DNA of 64,000 nucleotides from Hepsetus odoe (taxonomy: Eukaryota > Chordata > Actinopteri > Characiformes > Hepsetidae), in contig CM029369.1 in the NCBI GenBank assembly GCA_017165825.1, positions 16,423,458-16,487,457 of the forward strand, in the 5' to 3' direction. The notes under the pieces were generated by a model. It had not been told where the DNA came from, made no database searches, and saw nothing but the letters and a program-made list of their open reading frames with translations. A program made the position numbers and the translations under genes. Below are positions 12,401 through 22,534 of the stretch, in pieces; positions within the stretch are counted from its first letter, which is position 1; every line of letters begins with the position of its first letter.

Positions 12401-14820
12401 AGAACTGGTGACGTGACTCAGGGGCAAGGAAACTAATTTAAAACATAGTGATGTTGGCTGCACACTCTCCAGCTGTCATAACACCTTTAAAAGCTGTTTT
12501 GCATAGAACTGGATGGATTTTACATTTTTTACTTTCTGGTCTCAATTTGATGTAGCGAAGTGACTTGATGTTGATCTTGATTGTATGAAAACCCATTTAG
12601 AAGCTCAAATCATCATCGTCATCGTCATCAGACCCTTTCTCCGGGATTGGTTCGCACTTATATTTATGCATATGTTACAGGTCACATCTGCTGTTTGAAT
12701 ATATTCCACTGGACTCCAGGGACTGACTGAGCATCCACAGGCGCCTCTTTGCAAATCCATCTAAAATGTAGGATATCATCACCAGCAGAGGTAAGTGGAA
12801 GAGTTTGAGTTCAGCATGCTTACAGGACACAGCAAAGCTACACCATATTGTAGTTGTTAGTTATAACAGACAGGCTGATATCCCTGCTATTAAACACAAT
12901 GCTGCTGTTCTTAAGTTACAGGACACTGGGGTGTGAAGGGAGAATTTTGTGGCGTAATAGGCACAGCGTGAAGCCAGCCTAACCCCTGTACTTTAATAGT
13001 CTGAGAAAGGCAGCAGCTTAAGCAAACTGGCCTTCCTTGCCAGGAAATAGACAAGCTGCTCAAACAGTAACTGGCTGCATCTTTGAAAAGGTGCCATTTA
13101 TAGGAGCTCAAGGTCCTGAGAAACAGGTGATGGTTGTGTTGGGGGGTGGCAGATGTTCCTGTGGTCGAAACAGAGAAGGTTTGGGGGGTGGGGGGCGGAG
13201 GGATGTGAGGTGAGGGGGGTAATAATGTTGTGTGTTGAGTGTAGAGTCTTTCCTGTTATGGTTTGTTGTCATTTCTAAGAAGAACTCATATTTCACCCCT
13301 TGTTCCCTCTTCCCCAGCTCTGCACTAAACTCTTACCATGTGCATATCACACCCAGCGGACCACAGCTCAGGCTCATTTTCAAAGCTTTTCTCTCATTTC
13401 CCTGACTCATACGTTTTGTTTGCCAGTGCATTGTACTGATCTGGCTGCCCTGAAAGTTGGCCGAGAGGTAAAAAAGAAAAAATCATATATAAGTTCGAAA
13501 AACAAATCAATTTAAACAAATGAAAAAAAATGCCCTCAGTCTGGCCATGTTATTGCCGCTATGCCATTCAGATCTGTAAATATCAAATAGATGACAGTAG
13601 GCAGGCTATTGGGTTGCTGCAACTTTTCAACCTCAACTGAAGAGATATATCATTTCTTTGACATTAGATTCTTCAGATTCTGTGCCAATGGCGTCTGGTG
13701 TAAATTATGATTACAACTGCTTAGTCATCGGAGACACCTGCAGAATGTCTGCAATTTTTTTTTTCTCCCTGCATCTCATTTAACATGTACTTTTGTAATG
13801 TTTCATTATCATTCTGGGTGACATTTCTCCATAAAATGAATAGCTGTTGAACCTAAGCTCTTTCCTGTCCCACACTGGATGACCCCTGGCTGCCCCCACA
13901 AATTTCAGACTTAATTTGAAGTCACTGTTTACTGTGAGCTACAGTAAGCAGATAAGCACGAGCAGTGTTATGGCTCGGGTATTGATCAAAGACAGCAAAA
14001 ATCTGCTCTCACTCATATGCAAAGGAACAAGCAGAGACTCACTTTAAATAGGACAGGATCAAACATGACCTTTCCCTATATATGAAAACATATTAATCGT
14101 GCAAAATGTGTTTGAACAATATGTTTTACAATGAACTTTTCTTTTGGAAAAAAAACTGTTCATATCACAGCACAGAAAAGTAGATTGAATATGATTCTGC
14201 AGAATAAACTTGATATTTTTTTCCTGATTCCACTGCACTCTGCATGTAACGATGAACACGTTAGGAAAGGAACTGAGAAGGACCCATATTCATCCCTTAT
14301 ATATAAGATACAACTTTTGTCAAGATGCTTTAAATGCAAACTATCATGTTTACGTTTCTAAGTAAATTATAGAGAATTATAAAAATCTGTTCAAATGATA
14401 TAAAATCTGTTTCAATCTTGTTACCAAATCATGTTTATCCTGTAAAAGAATTCTTCCTAGATGTTTTTTCAAAAGAAGTAGAAAGGAGCTTTTGTGTTTT
14501 CTCTCCTGTAGGTCTAGTATCACATCTGGGGCTCATTTTCATGACCATTTTGTTTTATTTATAATTAATAAATGAGCTGAATTATGTGAACAAGTCTGGG
14601 GTAAGAATGTGACTGACATTATTCTCACTAGCTTTGTCATTTTGGCTACACATTTCAGCCACAGAAGTAAATACAGTGTTGTGAAATTTATTTCTGATTT
14701 CCCCTGTTTTTGTTAGCACTAAATTATTTCTGATCTCCAAAAAGAAAGCAGTGTAATACAAACAACCTGAGTAACCACAAAACACCTATATCGCTCATGT
14801 CAAAAGAACAATTGCCCCCA
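9441..14820. other. tent5c-to-gdap2 intergenic DNA, proximal part
   Basis: No exon chain or recognisable protein is visible on either strand. The sequence is unique-looking, with a G-rich patch (13141-13219). Other AATAAA motifs (around 10230, 11870 and 11896) leave open a longer tent5c 3'UTR, but none is supported. Confidence 0.5.
13141..13219 (+). repeat. G-rich stretch with four or more G6 runs
   Basis: Runs of six G occur at 13141-13146, 13183-13188, 13190-13195 and 13214-13219, with further GG pairs between. This fits an intramolecular G-quadruplex pattern only loosely, because of the 36-base gap after the first run. No gene context. Confidence 0.6.
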
Positions 14821-14823
14821 AAT

Positions 14824-15756
14824 ACAGTCCCGATCAAAAGTTTAAGACCACTTGACAAATGGCAAAAAAATCATATGTTGCATGGTTGGATTCCAAGTAG
14901 AGCTTCTACATGCTACAAGAAGAAATGGGAGTGAGACAAAACATTTCTTTGAGCATGCAATTTATTGAAAACAATGCCTAAACTGAAACAGGCTGTTTTA
15001 CAGCTGATCAAAATCTTAGGACCACACCTCCAAAAAAAACCCGTAAACCCCCCCAAAACAGAAATCAAAGTTCCAAACATGAACTCAGTAATGAGTAGTT
15101 CCACCGTTATTGTTGATCACTTCGTTGTGGCATGCTTGATGCAAGCGTTTCCATGAGGTGAGTGGGAACATTTCTCCAAGTGGTGAAGATGGCCGCACGA
15201 AGGGCATCTACTGTCTGGAACTGTTGTCCATTTTTGTAAACTTCCCTTGCCATCCATCCCCAAAGGTTCTCAATTGGATTTAGATCAGGGGAATACGCAG
15301 GATGGTCCAAAAGAGTGATGTTATTCTCCTGGATGTTATTCTCCTGTCCTGCAGGCATTGTGTACTGTAGCATTGTCCTGTTGATAAACCCAGTCGTTAC
15401 CACACAGACGAGGGCCCTCAGTCATGAGGGATGCTCCCTGCAACATCTGGATATTGCCAGTGGCCGTTTGACGCCCCTGCACCTCCTGAAGCTCCATTGT
15501 TCCACTGAAAGAAAAAGCACCCCAGACCATTATGGCGCCCCCCTCCACTGTGGCGTGTAGAAAACATCTCAGGTGTCTGCTTGTCATGCCAGTAACGTTG
15601 GAAACCATCAGGACCATCAAGGTTAAATTTTTTCTCATCAGAGAATAAAACTTTCTTCCACCTTTCAATGTCCCATGTTTGGTGCTCTCTTGCAAAGTCC
15701 AAACGGTCAGTTCTGTGGCGTTCAAGGAGACGAGGTCTTTGAAGATGCTTTTTGTC
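14824..15756 (-). mobile_element. Tc1-like DNA transposon, truncated, transposase broken
   Basis: The left end (14824 on) carries the Tc1-like terminal sequence ending in the CAAAAGTTTAAGACCAC motif, and a related subterminal copy lies near 15006-15030. On the minus strand the transposase C-terminal two thirds can be read across frames: FSDEKKFNLDGPDGF with the first catalytic D, then WVYQQDNATVHNA with the second D, then HPAYSPDLNPIENLWGW with the catalytic E. The coding sequence is split over at least three overlapping frames (15418-15702, 15336-15725, 15107-15403) by indels. The 5' part of the gene, encoding the DNA-binding domain, and the other inverted terminal repeat are missing beyond about 15756. 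It is a dead copy. Confidence 0.9.
15107..15725 (-). pseudogene. Tc1-like transposase pseudogene (catalytic domain)
   Basis: Remnant of the DDE transposase of the element above. The order D (SDEKKF), D (QQDNA), E (NPIENLWG) is preserved, followed by the C-terminal MARE...TTWRNVPTHL segment, but frameshifts break the frame at least twice (near 15340-15420). The N-terminal paired-type DNA-binding domain is absent. It cannot encode an active enzyme as it stands. Confidence 0.88.
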
Positions 15757-15779
15757 AGCCTTGGCTGTGGAAAATTCTG

Positions 15780-16265
15780 GTTCCTTTTTTCTCTCTGTTA
15801 AATAGTTTTAATTCAGTCCTGTAAGAGCGTTATTGACATCACTATTGGGTTGAGGTCAGGATTTTGACCCTCCAAAAATCTTATCTTTTTCCAGCTATTC
15901 AGAGATGGACTTTCCTGCAGCATAAAAAAGCCCATGAGCTTCAAATCACAAACTAATGACTGGACATTCTCCTTCAGTACCTCAGAATCATCTTTCCCTT
16001 AATTATGTCACGCATAAATTAGCAAAGCACATTACCACCATGTCAGACTGTGGATATGTTGTTTCTAATGTGAAATGGTGATTTACCTTAATAGCAGGAG
16101 AAACAGGGCCAATTTCTTTTATAATTATTCTTCTGTGTTGTTCTGTGACTTCTAGAATGATTTTTTTGATGTGCTCTTGCAGTAGTTTTGCTAGGATGGC
16201 CACTCCTTGGTAGATTTATCATTGTTCCATGTTCTCTCCATTTATAGATGATAGGATATGAAAAT
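15780..16265. mobile_element. Degenerate fish DNA-transposon-type repeat
   Basis: Phrases such as ATTGGGTTGAGGTCAGGATT (15845-15864), CCTGCAGCATAAAAAAGCCC and the GGCCACTCCTTGGTAGATTT stretch near 16198 resemble widespread Tc1/mariner- or hAT-type repeats of fish genomes. No intact frame or clear terminal repeats are visible. The family assignment is from memory of similar repeats and is weak. Confidence 0.45.
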
Positions 16266-16639
16266 GCATTAAATTACTTCACTTTTGGTCGAATCACTTC
16301 GTATTATCTATTTTTACTCTTATAATGCAAGGAAGTTTTTCGATATTGTGACCACAAACTGCCAATTACACCACACTGAATCTGACAAAATACTAAAGTG
16401 CTGCTCTACTTCACCTGTTTCTAAAATAAATGGCTGCAGTCAGTTTCTGCCTTTATCTTACTTTCACTTTTGCTCACAAGGTTTTCCTAATATTTGATTG
16501 TGAATATTTAAATATCCGCTTGCCAACAAGATGGTTGTGTCTGTAAAATTTTTAAAAAATGTTAACAATATAAAACAACACAGAAGAAGTTATTTCAGAC
16601 ACTGTTAAATTATTTTTTTACCAAAACATTTGGATTCCA

Positions 16640-16775
16640 TGTCAGTCAGTCAGTCATTTTCTGCCGCTTGTCCCAAGCGGGGTTGCGGGGGAGTGCTGGA
16701 GTCCAACCCAGCTCACACAGGGCGAAGGACGGGGGACACACACTGGACAGGTCGCCAGCCCATCGCAGGGAGTGG
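16640..16775 (+). mobile_element. Short interspersed LINE/SINE-type fragment
   Basis: The segment runs TCAGTCATTTTCTGCCGCTT, then GGGTTGCGGGGGAGTGCTGG, CCAGCTCACACAGGGCGAAG, and GACAGGTCGCCAGCCCATCG. This order is characteristic of a very common fish interspersed repeat (the 3' end of a LINE). It is GC-rich in an AT-rich neighbourhood and ends abruptly. I do not assign a family. Confidence 0.6.
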
Positions 16776-17639
16776 ATTCCATGTACAATACTCAAAATAT
16801 ATTAGCTTAACATTAGCTTATCTTTGGTGAAATCACTTGTGCTCGGAGAGGGGCATTGTGCATTTCATCTTAAGCTCCTGCACATGCATTCTTGGTTCTT
16901 GTGTTCCTGCAATGTAACTTGTCATGAATATTCCTTCTAAGAACATAAGTGTGTTTTTTGTGTTCTCAGTACAGAGAAACACCATACAACTCAGAAATTT
17001 CTTTGATATTACCACAGGGAATGTTACTAGGAGGTAAGCTGTGGAAGATCTGGATCAGGCAGGAACATTCTGCATAATGATATCATGATAGAGAGCATCA
17101 TGATAAACAGACAGCTAGAATGGAATTGCAATAGTTCAGTCTGGAAATGTCCAGTGATTTCAGAAGCTTAACACCTGGAGTCAGGACGAAACTTTTTTAT
17201 CCTTTTTTTTGTCTAAAGCACATAGCATAAAGCATTTGAACCAAACAGACTTTCACATTGTACTGAATTGCTTAGTTTTCTCCATTTCTGATGAAAAAGC
17301 GATCAATCCCTCTTAAAAGGAATTACTAATGACCAAGTCAGAACATCTTCAAAACTGCAGGTGTTATGAGATGTTCCTGTCACACAGTGATTAGTTCTTA
17401 CCAAGTGCAGTCAAAGGAAGGAAAATCAGTGAATGGGCAACCGGGTCAGAGGCAATATGCAAGAAGATTGAAGGCTACATCTTCTGGTATGATTCCACAG
17501 GAGGTGCATTACAAATGACTGAAGGTTAATGAAAGAAAGTGACAACCCTTGTCATTGTGAAACGCAGCACAGCACAACACAACGAAATTCAACCTCTGCC
17601 TTTCACCCATACACACACATATACACACAACCATACACA

Positions 17640-18272
17640 TGAGGGCAGTGTGACAGTGGTGAGGTCTGCAGTAGGAGTGATGGATGCATTCAAAGCAAAG
17701 GTTGAATTACATCAAGGATCAGAGCTGAGCCCATTCTTGTGTGTCATAGTAATGGACAGGTTGATGGATGAGATATGCTCTAGAGATGAGAGGAATGAAA
17801 GTAAGTAGGACTAAGACAGAATGCATGATTGTGAAGGAAAAGGAGAATGTGGAATGGTTAGGATGCAGGCAGTAGAGTTGACAAAAGTAAAGGAATTTAA
17901 ATATTTGGGATCAACAGTTCATTTTTGTGGGGTGTGATGAGGATGGACAGTATAAGAAATTTGTGTATTACACTCACAGCTCAGATTGGACATTTTGGAG
18001 ACAAAGTTAGAGAAGTAAAATTGCATTGGTTTGGACATGTCCAGGGGAGAAACGAGGATTATATTGGGAGTAGGATGTTGGAAATGGCGCTGTCTGGCAA
18101 GAGGAGAATAGGAAGTCCAAAGAGGAGGTATGTGGACTTGTTGAGAGAGGACATGCAGGTCGTCAGTTTAAATGCAGAAGATGCAGAGGACCGGTAGAAA
18201 TGGAAACAGACGATCTGCTTTGGTGACCTCTAGATGGGAGCAGCCGAAAGAAAAAGAAGAAGAAGAAAGATC
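17640..18272 (+). mobile_element. RTE-type LINE 3' fragment (copy 1)
   Basis: The piece starting at 17640 encodes reverse-transcriptase-like GSVTVVRSAVGV and LHQGSELSPFLCVIVMDRLM, which contains the conserved QGS.LSP motif of RTE/BovB-like LINEs. The 3' part encodes RRYVDLLREDMQVV and ends with GGGAGCAGCCGAAAGAAAAA followed by an AAG-rich tail, the usual RTE 3' end. Frames are broken (reading frames 17539-17808 and 17925-18197), so this is a dead, 5'-truncated copy. Two related copies lie in gdap2 and wdr3 introns. Confidence 0.85.
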
Positions 18273-18374
18273 TGCTGAAAAGTAGGTGATTTTAATGTCA
18301 TTTCTAATCAGTGTATCATGTGCAATGAACCAAAACATTACGAGCTCTTAGAGATGAAGTGAATGACATCTTAC

Positions 18375-18490
18375 AGCTATGGACTGGAATAGAAGACTGT
18401 GGCCTAGTCTGACAAATCCCCTTTTCTTTTACATTATATGGAAGGCTAGGTACATGTGCACCATTTACTTTAGGTAGTGATGGCACCATT
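18375..18490 (+). mobile_element. Tc1-like transposon fragment, strongly decayed
   Basis: The run GTGGCCTAGTCTGACAAATC, CTTTTCTTTTACATTATATG and GGTACATGTGCACCATTTAC parallels the transposase region of another Tc1-like fish family (the GGCCTGGTCTGATGA and TTCTTTTACATCA stretch). A second copy of the same region occurs at about 19790-20040 and a third in gdap2 intron 1. It may continue weakly to about 18690. Confidence 0.55.
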
Positions 18491-19789
18491 TTAGTAAGTG
18501 ACAAGTGAGTTTAATTATCTGAGCAACCCTGGGTCCAGACATTGATTTGGGTGACAATTTCATTTCAGTCTGTCAAAACCCGCTGCATACTAGGTATATC
18601 TCTTCGTGGCGATGGTATTGCCCAACAGTACTTATCTTGGAGTTGGAACTGCATGCCAGGAACATCCTACATGACCTGATGTCAAGAAGACCCTGTTGTG
18701 TAGCTATCACAGTGTCTCAATATTTTTTTTTGTATGAATGCTTAGATAATTACACTTGCCCATTTTCTTGCTTCAAAGAAATCAAGAACTGACTGTTCAT
18801 TTCCCATCCTTTTACAGGTGCCACTGTAACAGGATAATTTATGTGATTAACTTCACTCATCAGTGGTTTTAATAATATGGCTGATTAGTGTATTGCACAG
18901 TGTTCTGCAACAGTGTTCATGCCTCCTGATATCACAGACCAGTCAGAAGTGGTGGCTTTTAGAGCACCAGCAGCTTATTAAGCAGTTGACTAATGTTATG
19001 GCTTGTAAAAATACCTTTCTGTTTGCATCATCTCTACTTTTATGATAAAAAAGATTTATTTCTGCCAGTATCAAGGTTGACACAACACTAAACAGCATCA
19101 GGGGGCCACTTGTGGCTTGGAAGCCCCAAATTACATTCCCTGGAGAGATGGCCCATCCTGCTATTGGTAAAGCTGTGAAAATCTCCACCCTCTGCTAATG
19201 CTTGTTGTTTTGTTCACAGCTTCGATCCCTTGCGTGACGGAAAAGCCAAACAAATTCCCTCCAGGTGTTTCCAGTTCAACTTCGCACCTCGACTAATCCC
19301 ACTCGCTCTCTCACACCCACACATAGATGTGTGAATGATTGATTTCTTTTCCTCAGTACTTACTAGGCAGACAGCATGCTTGTTCAGCCTCTTGTGGTTC
19401 CCTCTATCCCAGGCTTTTTAATCATAATGGATTTCATTATGTGATGAAAATACAATGTAGCAGGATGACTAATTAGATTCTAAGCATTTGGATACAGTTG
19501 TAAGGTGTGAAGAGGACAGGAGTCATAGCAAGAAGGTTGATTTTGGTTTTAATTAAAGGTGGAGTGCTGGTCATTCCTGTGAAAGGGTCAGGGCATCTCC
19601 AACAGCAAGTCTTATGACATGTTCCTCATATGCAGTGGTTTTTGCAAATCCAAGGAAAGAAAAATACTGCACCGGCTCATGGATTTATGGATTTCCACAA
19701 CTCTGATGTTTGTGTGGTGCTAGCTTGCTGCAAATAGGGCTGTGTGGAGTTCTCCTGTGTCCTCAAAGTGTCCTCGATGTGAGCATCAA

Positions 19790-20045
19790 AACTGGACCAT
19801 GGAGAACTGAAAAAAGACGGCCTGGTCTGATAAAACAAATGTTTTGTTTGTTTTTTTAAATGTGGAAGGTCAGGTGGGAATGTGTTGCTTACTGGCATGG
19901 GCAGTGTGATGGTCTGAACAATGCCAGGGATGTGGATGTTACTTTGATATGCACCACTTACCCAAACATTGTTGCAGACCATGTAAACCTCATGGGCAAA
20001 GGGATTCCCTAATGGCAGTCACATCTTCCACCACATTGCAAAAAC
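19790..20045 (+). mobile_element. Tc1-like transposon fragment
   Basis: GACGGCCTGGTCTGATAAAA, GGGCAGTGTGATGGTCTGAA, GATGTGGATGTTACTTTGAT and CATTGTTGCAGACCATGTAA follow the order of a known Tc1-like transposase gene, with many small changes. Only this internal part is present, and the next element begins about 20 bases after it. Confidence 0.75.
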
Positions 20046-20065
20046 TGAGTGTTCACATATTTTCC

Positions 20066-20647
20066 AGTGGTGGTCTAACGTTTGTGAATTCTTAATAATT
20101 TTAATGTATTTCTGCAGAAATATAACTTCAGGTCAGATTTTCACACCGAAAAGTAGAAAGATTATACTTTTTTTATTTTTTTTAACTGAAGAAAATGATC
20201 CGACATTAAAGCTTCGAATGGCAAGAACATTGTGAACCTTTGCTTTCATTTTGTGGCGTGAGGCCCTGAGAAGTTTTCAGTAGCTGCTGAACAGTCCTGC
20301 ACAATGGCTTGGAAGAAATGTAGCTCATTCCTCCAAACAGAACAATCTGGCCATTCCCAAAAGAAAACTTGGGTTCGTTGCTTCTTTCATGCAGGTTAAG
20401 TTTATGGAAGAATGCCCTGATATATTTTTTCCTTTACATTTTCTTTTAGATTTCCCAAAAATAACTCCATCACAAGTGGTTTAAGTCTCTCGTGTTGGAA
20501 TTGCCAAGTATAATATTTTTAGTTAAATTTGCTTCAGTGGGTTCTCTTTATCTACTTTCTGGACTGTATAACCAATATAAAGAGTAGAATAATGATGTTG
20601 GTGTTTTAGGTCAAAGTCTAAAAGGTTCACAAACCTTGAGCACCACT
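20066..20647. mobile_element. Nonautonomous Tc1-like/MITE element with long inverted ends
   Basis: The left end AGTGGTGGTCTAACGTTTGT pairs as an imperfect inverted repeat with the right end, which reads AAAGGTTCACAAACCTTGAG then CACCACT. Similarity in inverted orientation continues for over 100 bases inward (CAGATTTTCACACCGAAAAG, GAAAATGATCCGACATTAAA). The inner text (GAACAGTCCTGCACAATGGC, AGCTCATTCCTCCAAACAGA) is that of a common fish DNA transposon. No transposase is present. Confidence 0.7.
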
Positions 20648-20711
20648 TTATACAGAAAGGAACTTTGTCTTCCACGAAGTGCACCTATTAAATGTATAAA
20701 TGTTTAGAGAG

Positions 20712-20846
20712 ATTGTCTTAAAGTCAAAAATAAGAACATGTACCAAGCGATCAGAAACTGCCTTTCTGAACTTTTACGATCGCTTGGTACATGTTCTTAT
20801 TTTTGACTTTAAGACAATATAAAAAGTTCAGAAAGGCAGTTTCTGA
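20712..20846. repeat. Interleaved inverted repeats, order A-B-A'-B'
   Basis: Arm A (20712-20752, 41 bp) has a perfect reverse complement A' at 20778-20818. Arm B (20751-20775, 25 bp) has a perfect reverse complement B' at 20822-20846. B lies between A and A', and B' follows A', so the two stems would cross rather than nest. A and B overlap by two bases. The repeats are exact, which implies recent origin, selection or an assembly artefact. It lies 65 bp beyond the nonautonomous transposon. Confidence 0.95.
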
Positions 20847-21378
20847 AAAGTAAAGCCCTTTTCCCCTCTAATTTCAGTGTGGTTATTCAACATGCAGGAG
20901 GCTTGTTGATGTCCAACAACTCACAAGATAATTAGTTTAGATCACAGAACAAATCCCCTACAGACCGTCATCTAACCTTGCTGAGCAATACTGGACCACT
21001 TCTGACTACTTCAGTTATACAGTTAACATTGTTAAAACATCGTTTCACAGCGGAAGGGAGGCCTGAAAGACACGGGACATCTAACAAACCACTTCAGATT
21101 GAGAATAAAAACATAACAGAAAAAGATGTATAGTATAAGAAAAAGACCTTTAATTCATTTAAATGCTTCATTTTAGGAAACCAAGAATAATTGTGAAGAG
21201 GAGCATATTAGCTCCAGTTTAGTAACATTATTTCACCTGTATTTTACTTATAGCAATGTAGAAAAGAAATTTGACCTAAATATCAAGATTAACAATTACT
21301 TCCAATATTATTCCCCACAAAGTACAAGCAGTTCTGTTCTTTAAAACAGCATGAAATTCACTGCAAAATCATGCCACC

Positions 21379-21384
21379 TTTATT
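21379..21384 (-). terminator. Candidate poly(A) signal of gdap2
   Basis: TTTATT on +, read as AATAAA on -, about 1.15 kb past the gdap2 stop codon. It is the clearest canonical signal in the first stretch downstream. Not confirmed by any transcript evidence here. Confidence 0.35.
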
Positions 21385-22534
21385 TAAAGGCTTACCAGCA
21401 GTAAGCTATGTACAATGCATTATTCTTAATACAATGTCTCAATTCATGAAGTACCTTTGGCCATTCTTGTAAACTTGTTGTAGATCATTCTTCCACATGA
21501 TGCTACATTGTTTCTACAGTAACAGTAAGAGGCAAAATCAAACCCAAAATATTTCGAACACATGAAGAAATGAATGATAAAAGCAAAAACAAGCAACAAA
21601 TCAAACAAACAAATGCATATTTCAGATTAAAAGATCTGCAAAGAAAATACACGTCCAGAGACGCTTTTGTAGAAATTTGCAGGAAAAAATGGCCAGCAAT
21701 GAAATCTCAAAGTGCAATCAATAAAAAAAAAAAAATATATATATTAAAAAGTGTATGATGTATAAGGAGAACTTTACATATTCTAACTATACTGCTATTG
21801 GGACAAATGCTCAGTTTTCATTCTGTAGAATATAAAAATACATAACATATATATTAAATGACCATGATTCTTCATAAGTTTTCTACATTTTGTTTGTTTG
21901 GCCACTAGGAAAATTAAGGCCAGTCACAGCATTTTGTACATACTCACATTTACAAACTAGAAAGGCAATCATATGTATGTAGTAGTCTTCATCCCAAACA
22001 CAACAGTGGATTGTGTATACATTTCCAATAAGCCATTAAAAAAGTTCTAATGGTGAATTAAATCTATAAAAGGACAGTTAGACTAGAAGACCTGATAGAG
22101 TCTTAGTGTGAAAGTGGGACAGGGTCAGTGGATGGACAGGGTCCGTGAAAAGGAGAAAAATGACTGCGCTACACACCAATCACACAATGCACACAAAGAC
22201 TACATTTGTCAAAAACTGCTTCTCTTCTTCAACACAAACATTGTGTGGAAGGCTAGCCACCGATGTATCCATCAGTGAGATTTTACCAGTTTATACCAGT
22301 CAGCAGCAAGAGTGAACCATCAGGAGGCTGAGTGGAAAGCTTGGGGCAAGAAGAAAATGATAGTTTTCTGTGACTGTCTCAGAGCCAGTGATCTCAGCAG
22401 CTGGAGAAGAAAAAGCAGGCTTTCCCCTGCTCACGTGCACATACTGAGTCCACTCAGATTCGGTTCAGTGCTGAGCTTTCCCGAGCTTCGGACACATACT
22501 GGTTCAGTCAGAACCCCCTGCATCCCAGTTTACT
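21385..22534 (-). other. Probable gdap2 3'UTR
   Basis: AT-rich sequence without coding potential, lying directly after the gdap2 stop codon (22535-22537 on -) and before the candidate poly(A) signal. The exact end is unknown. Confidence 0.4.
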
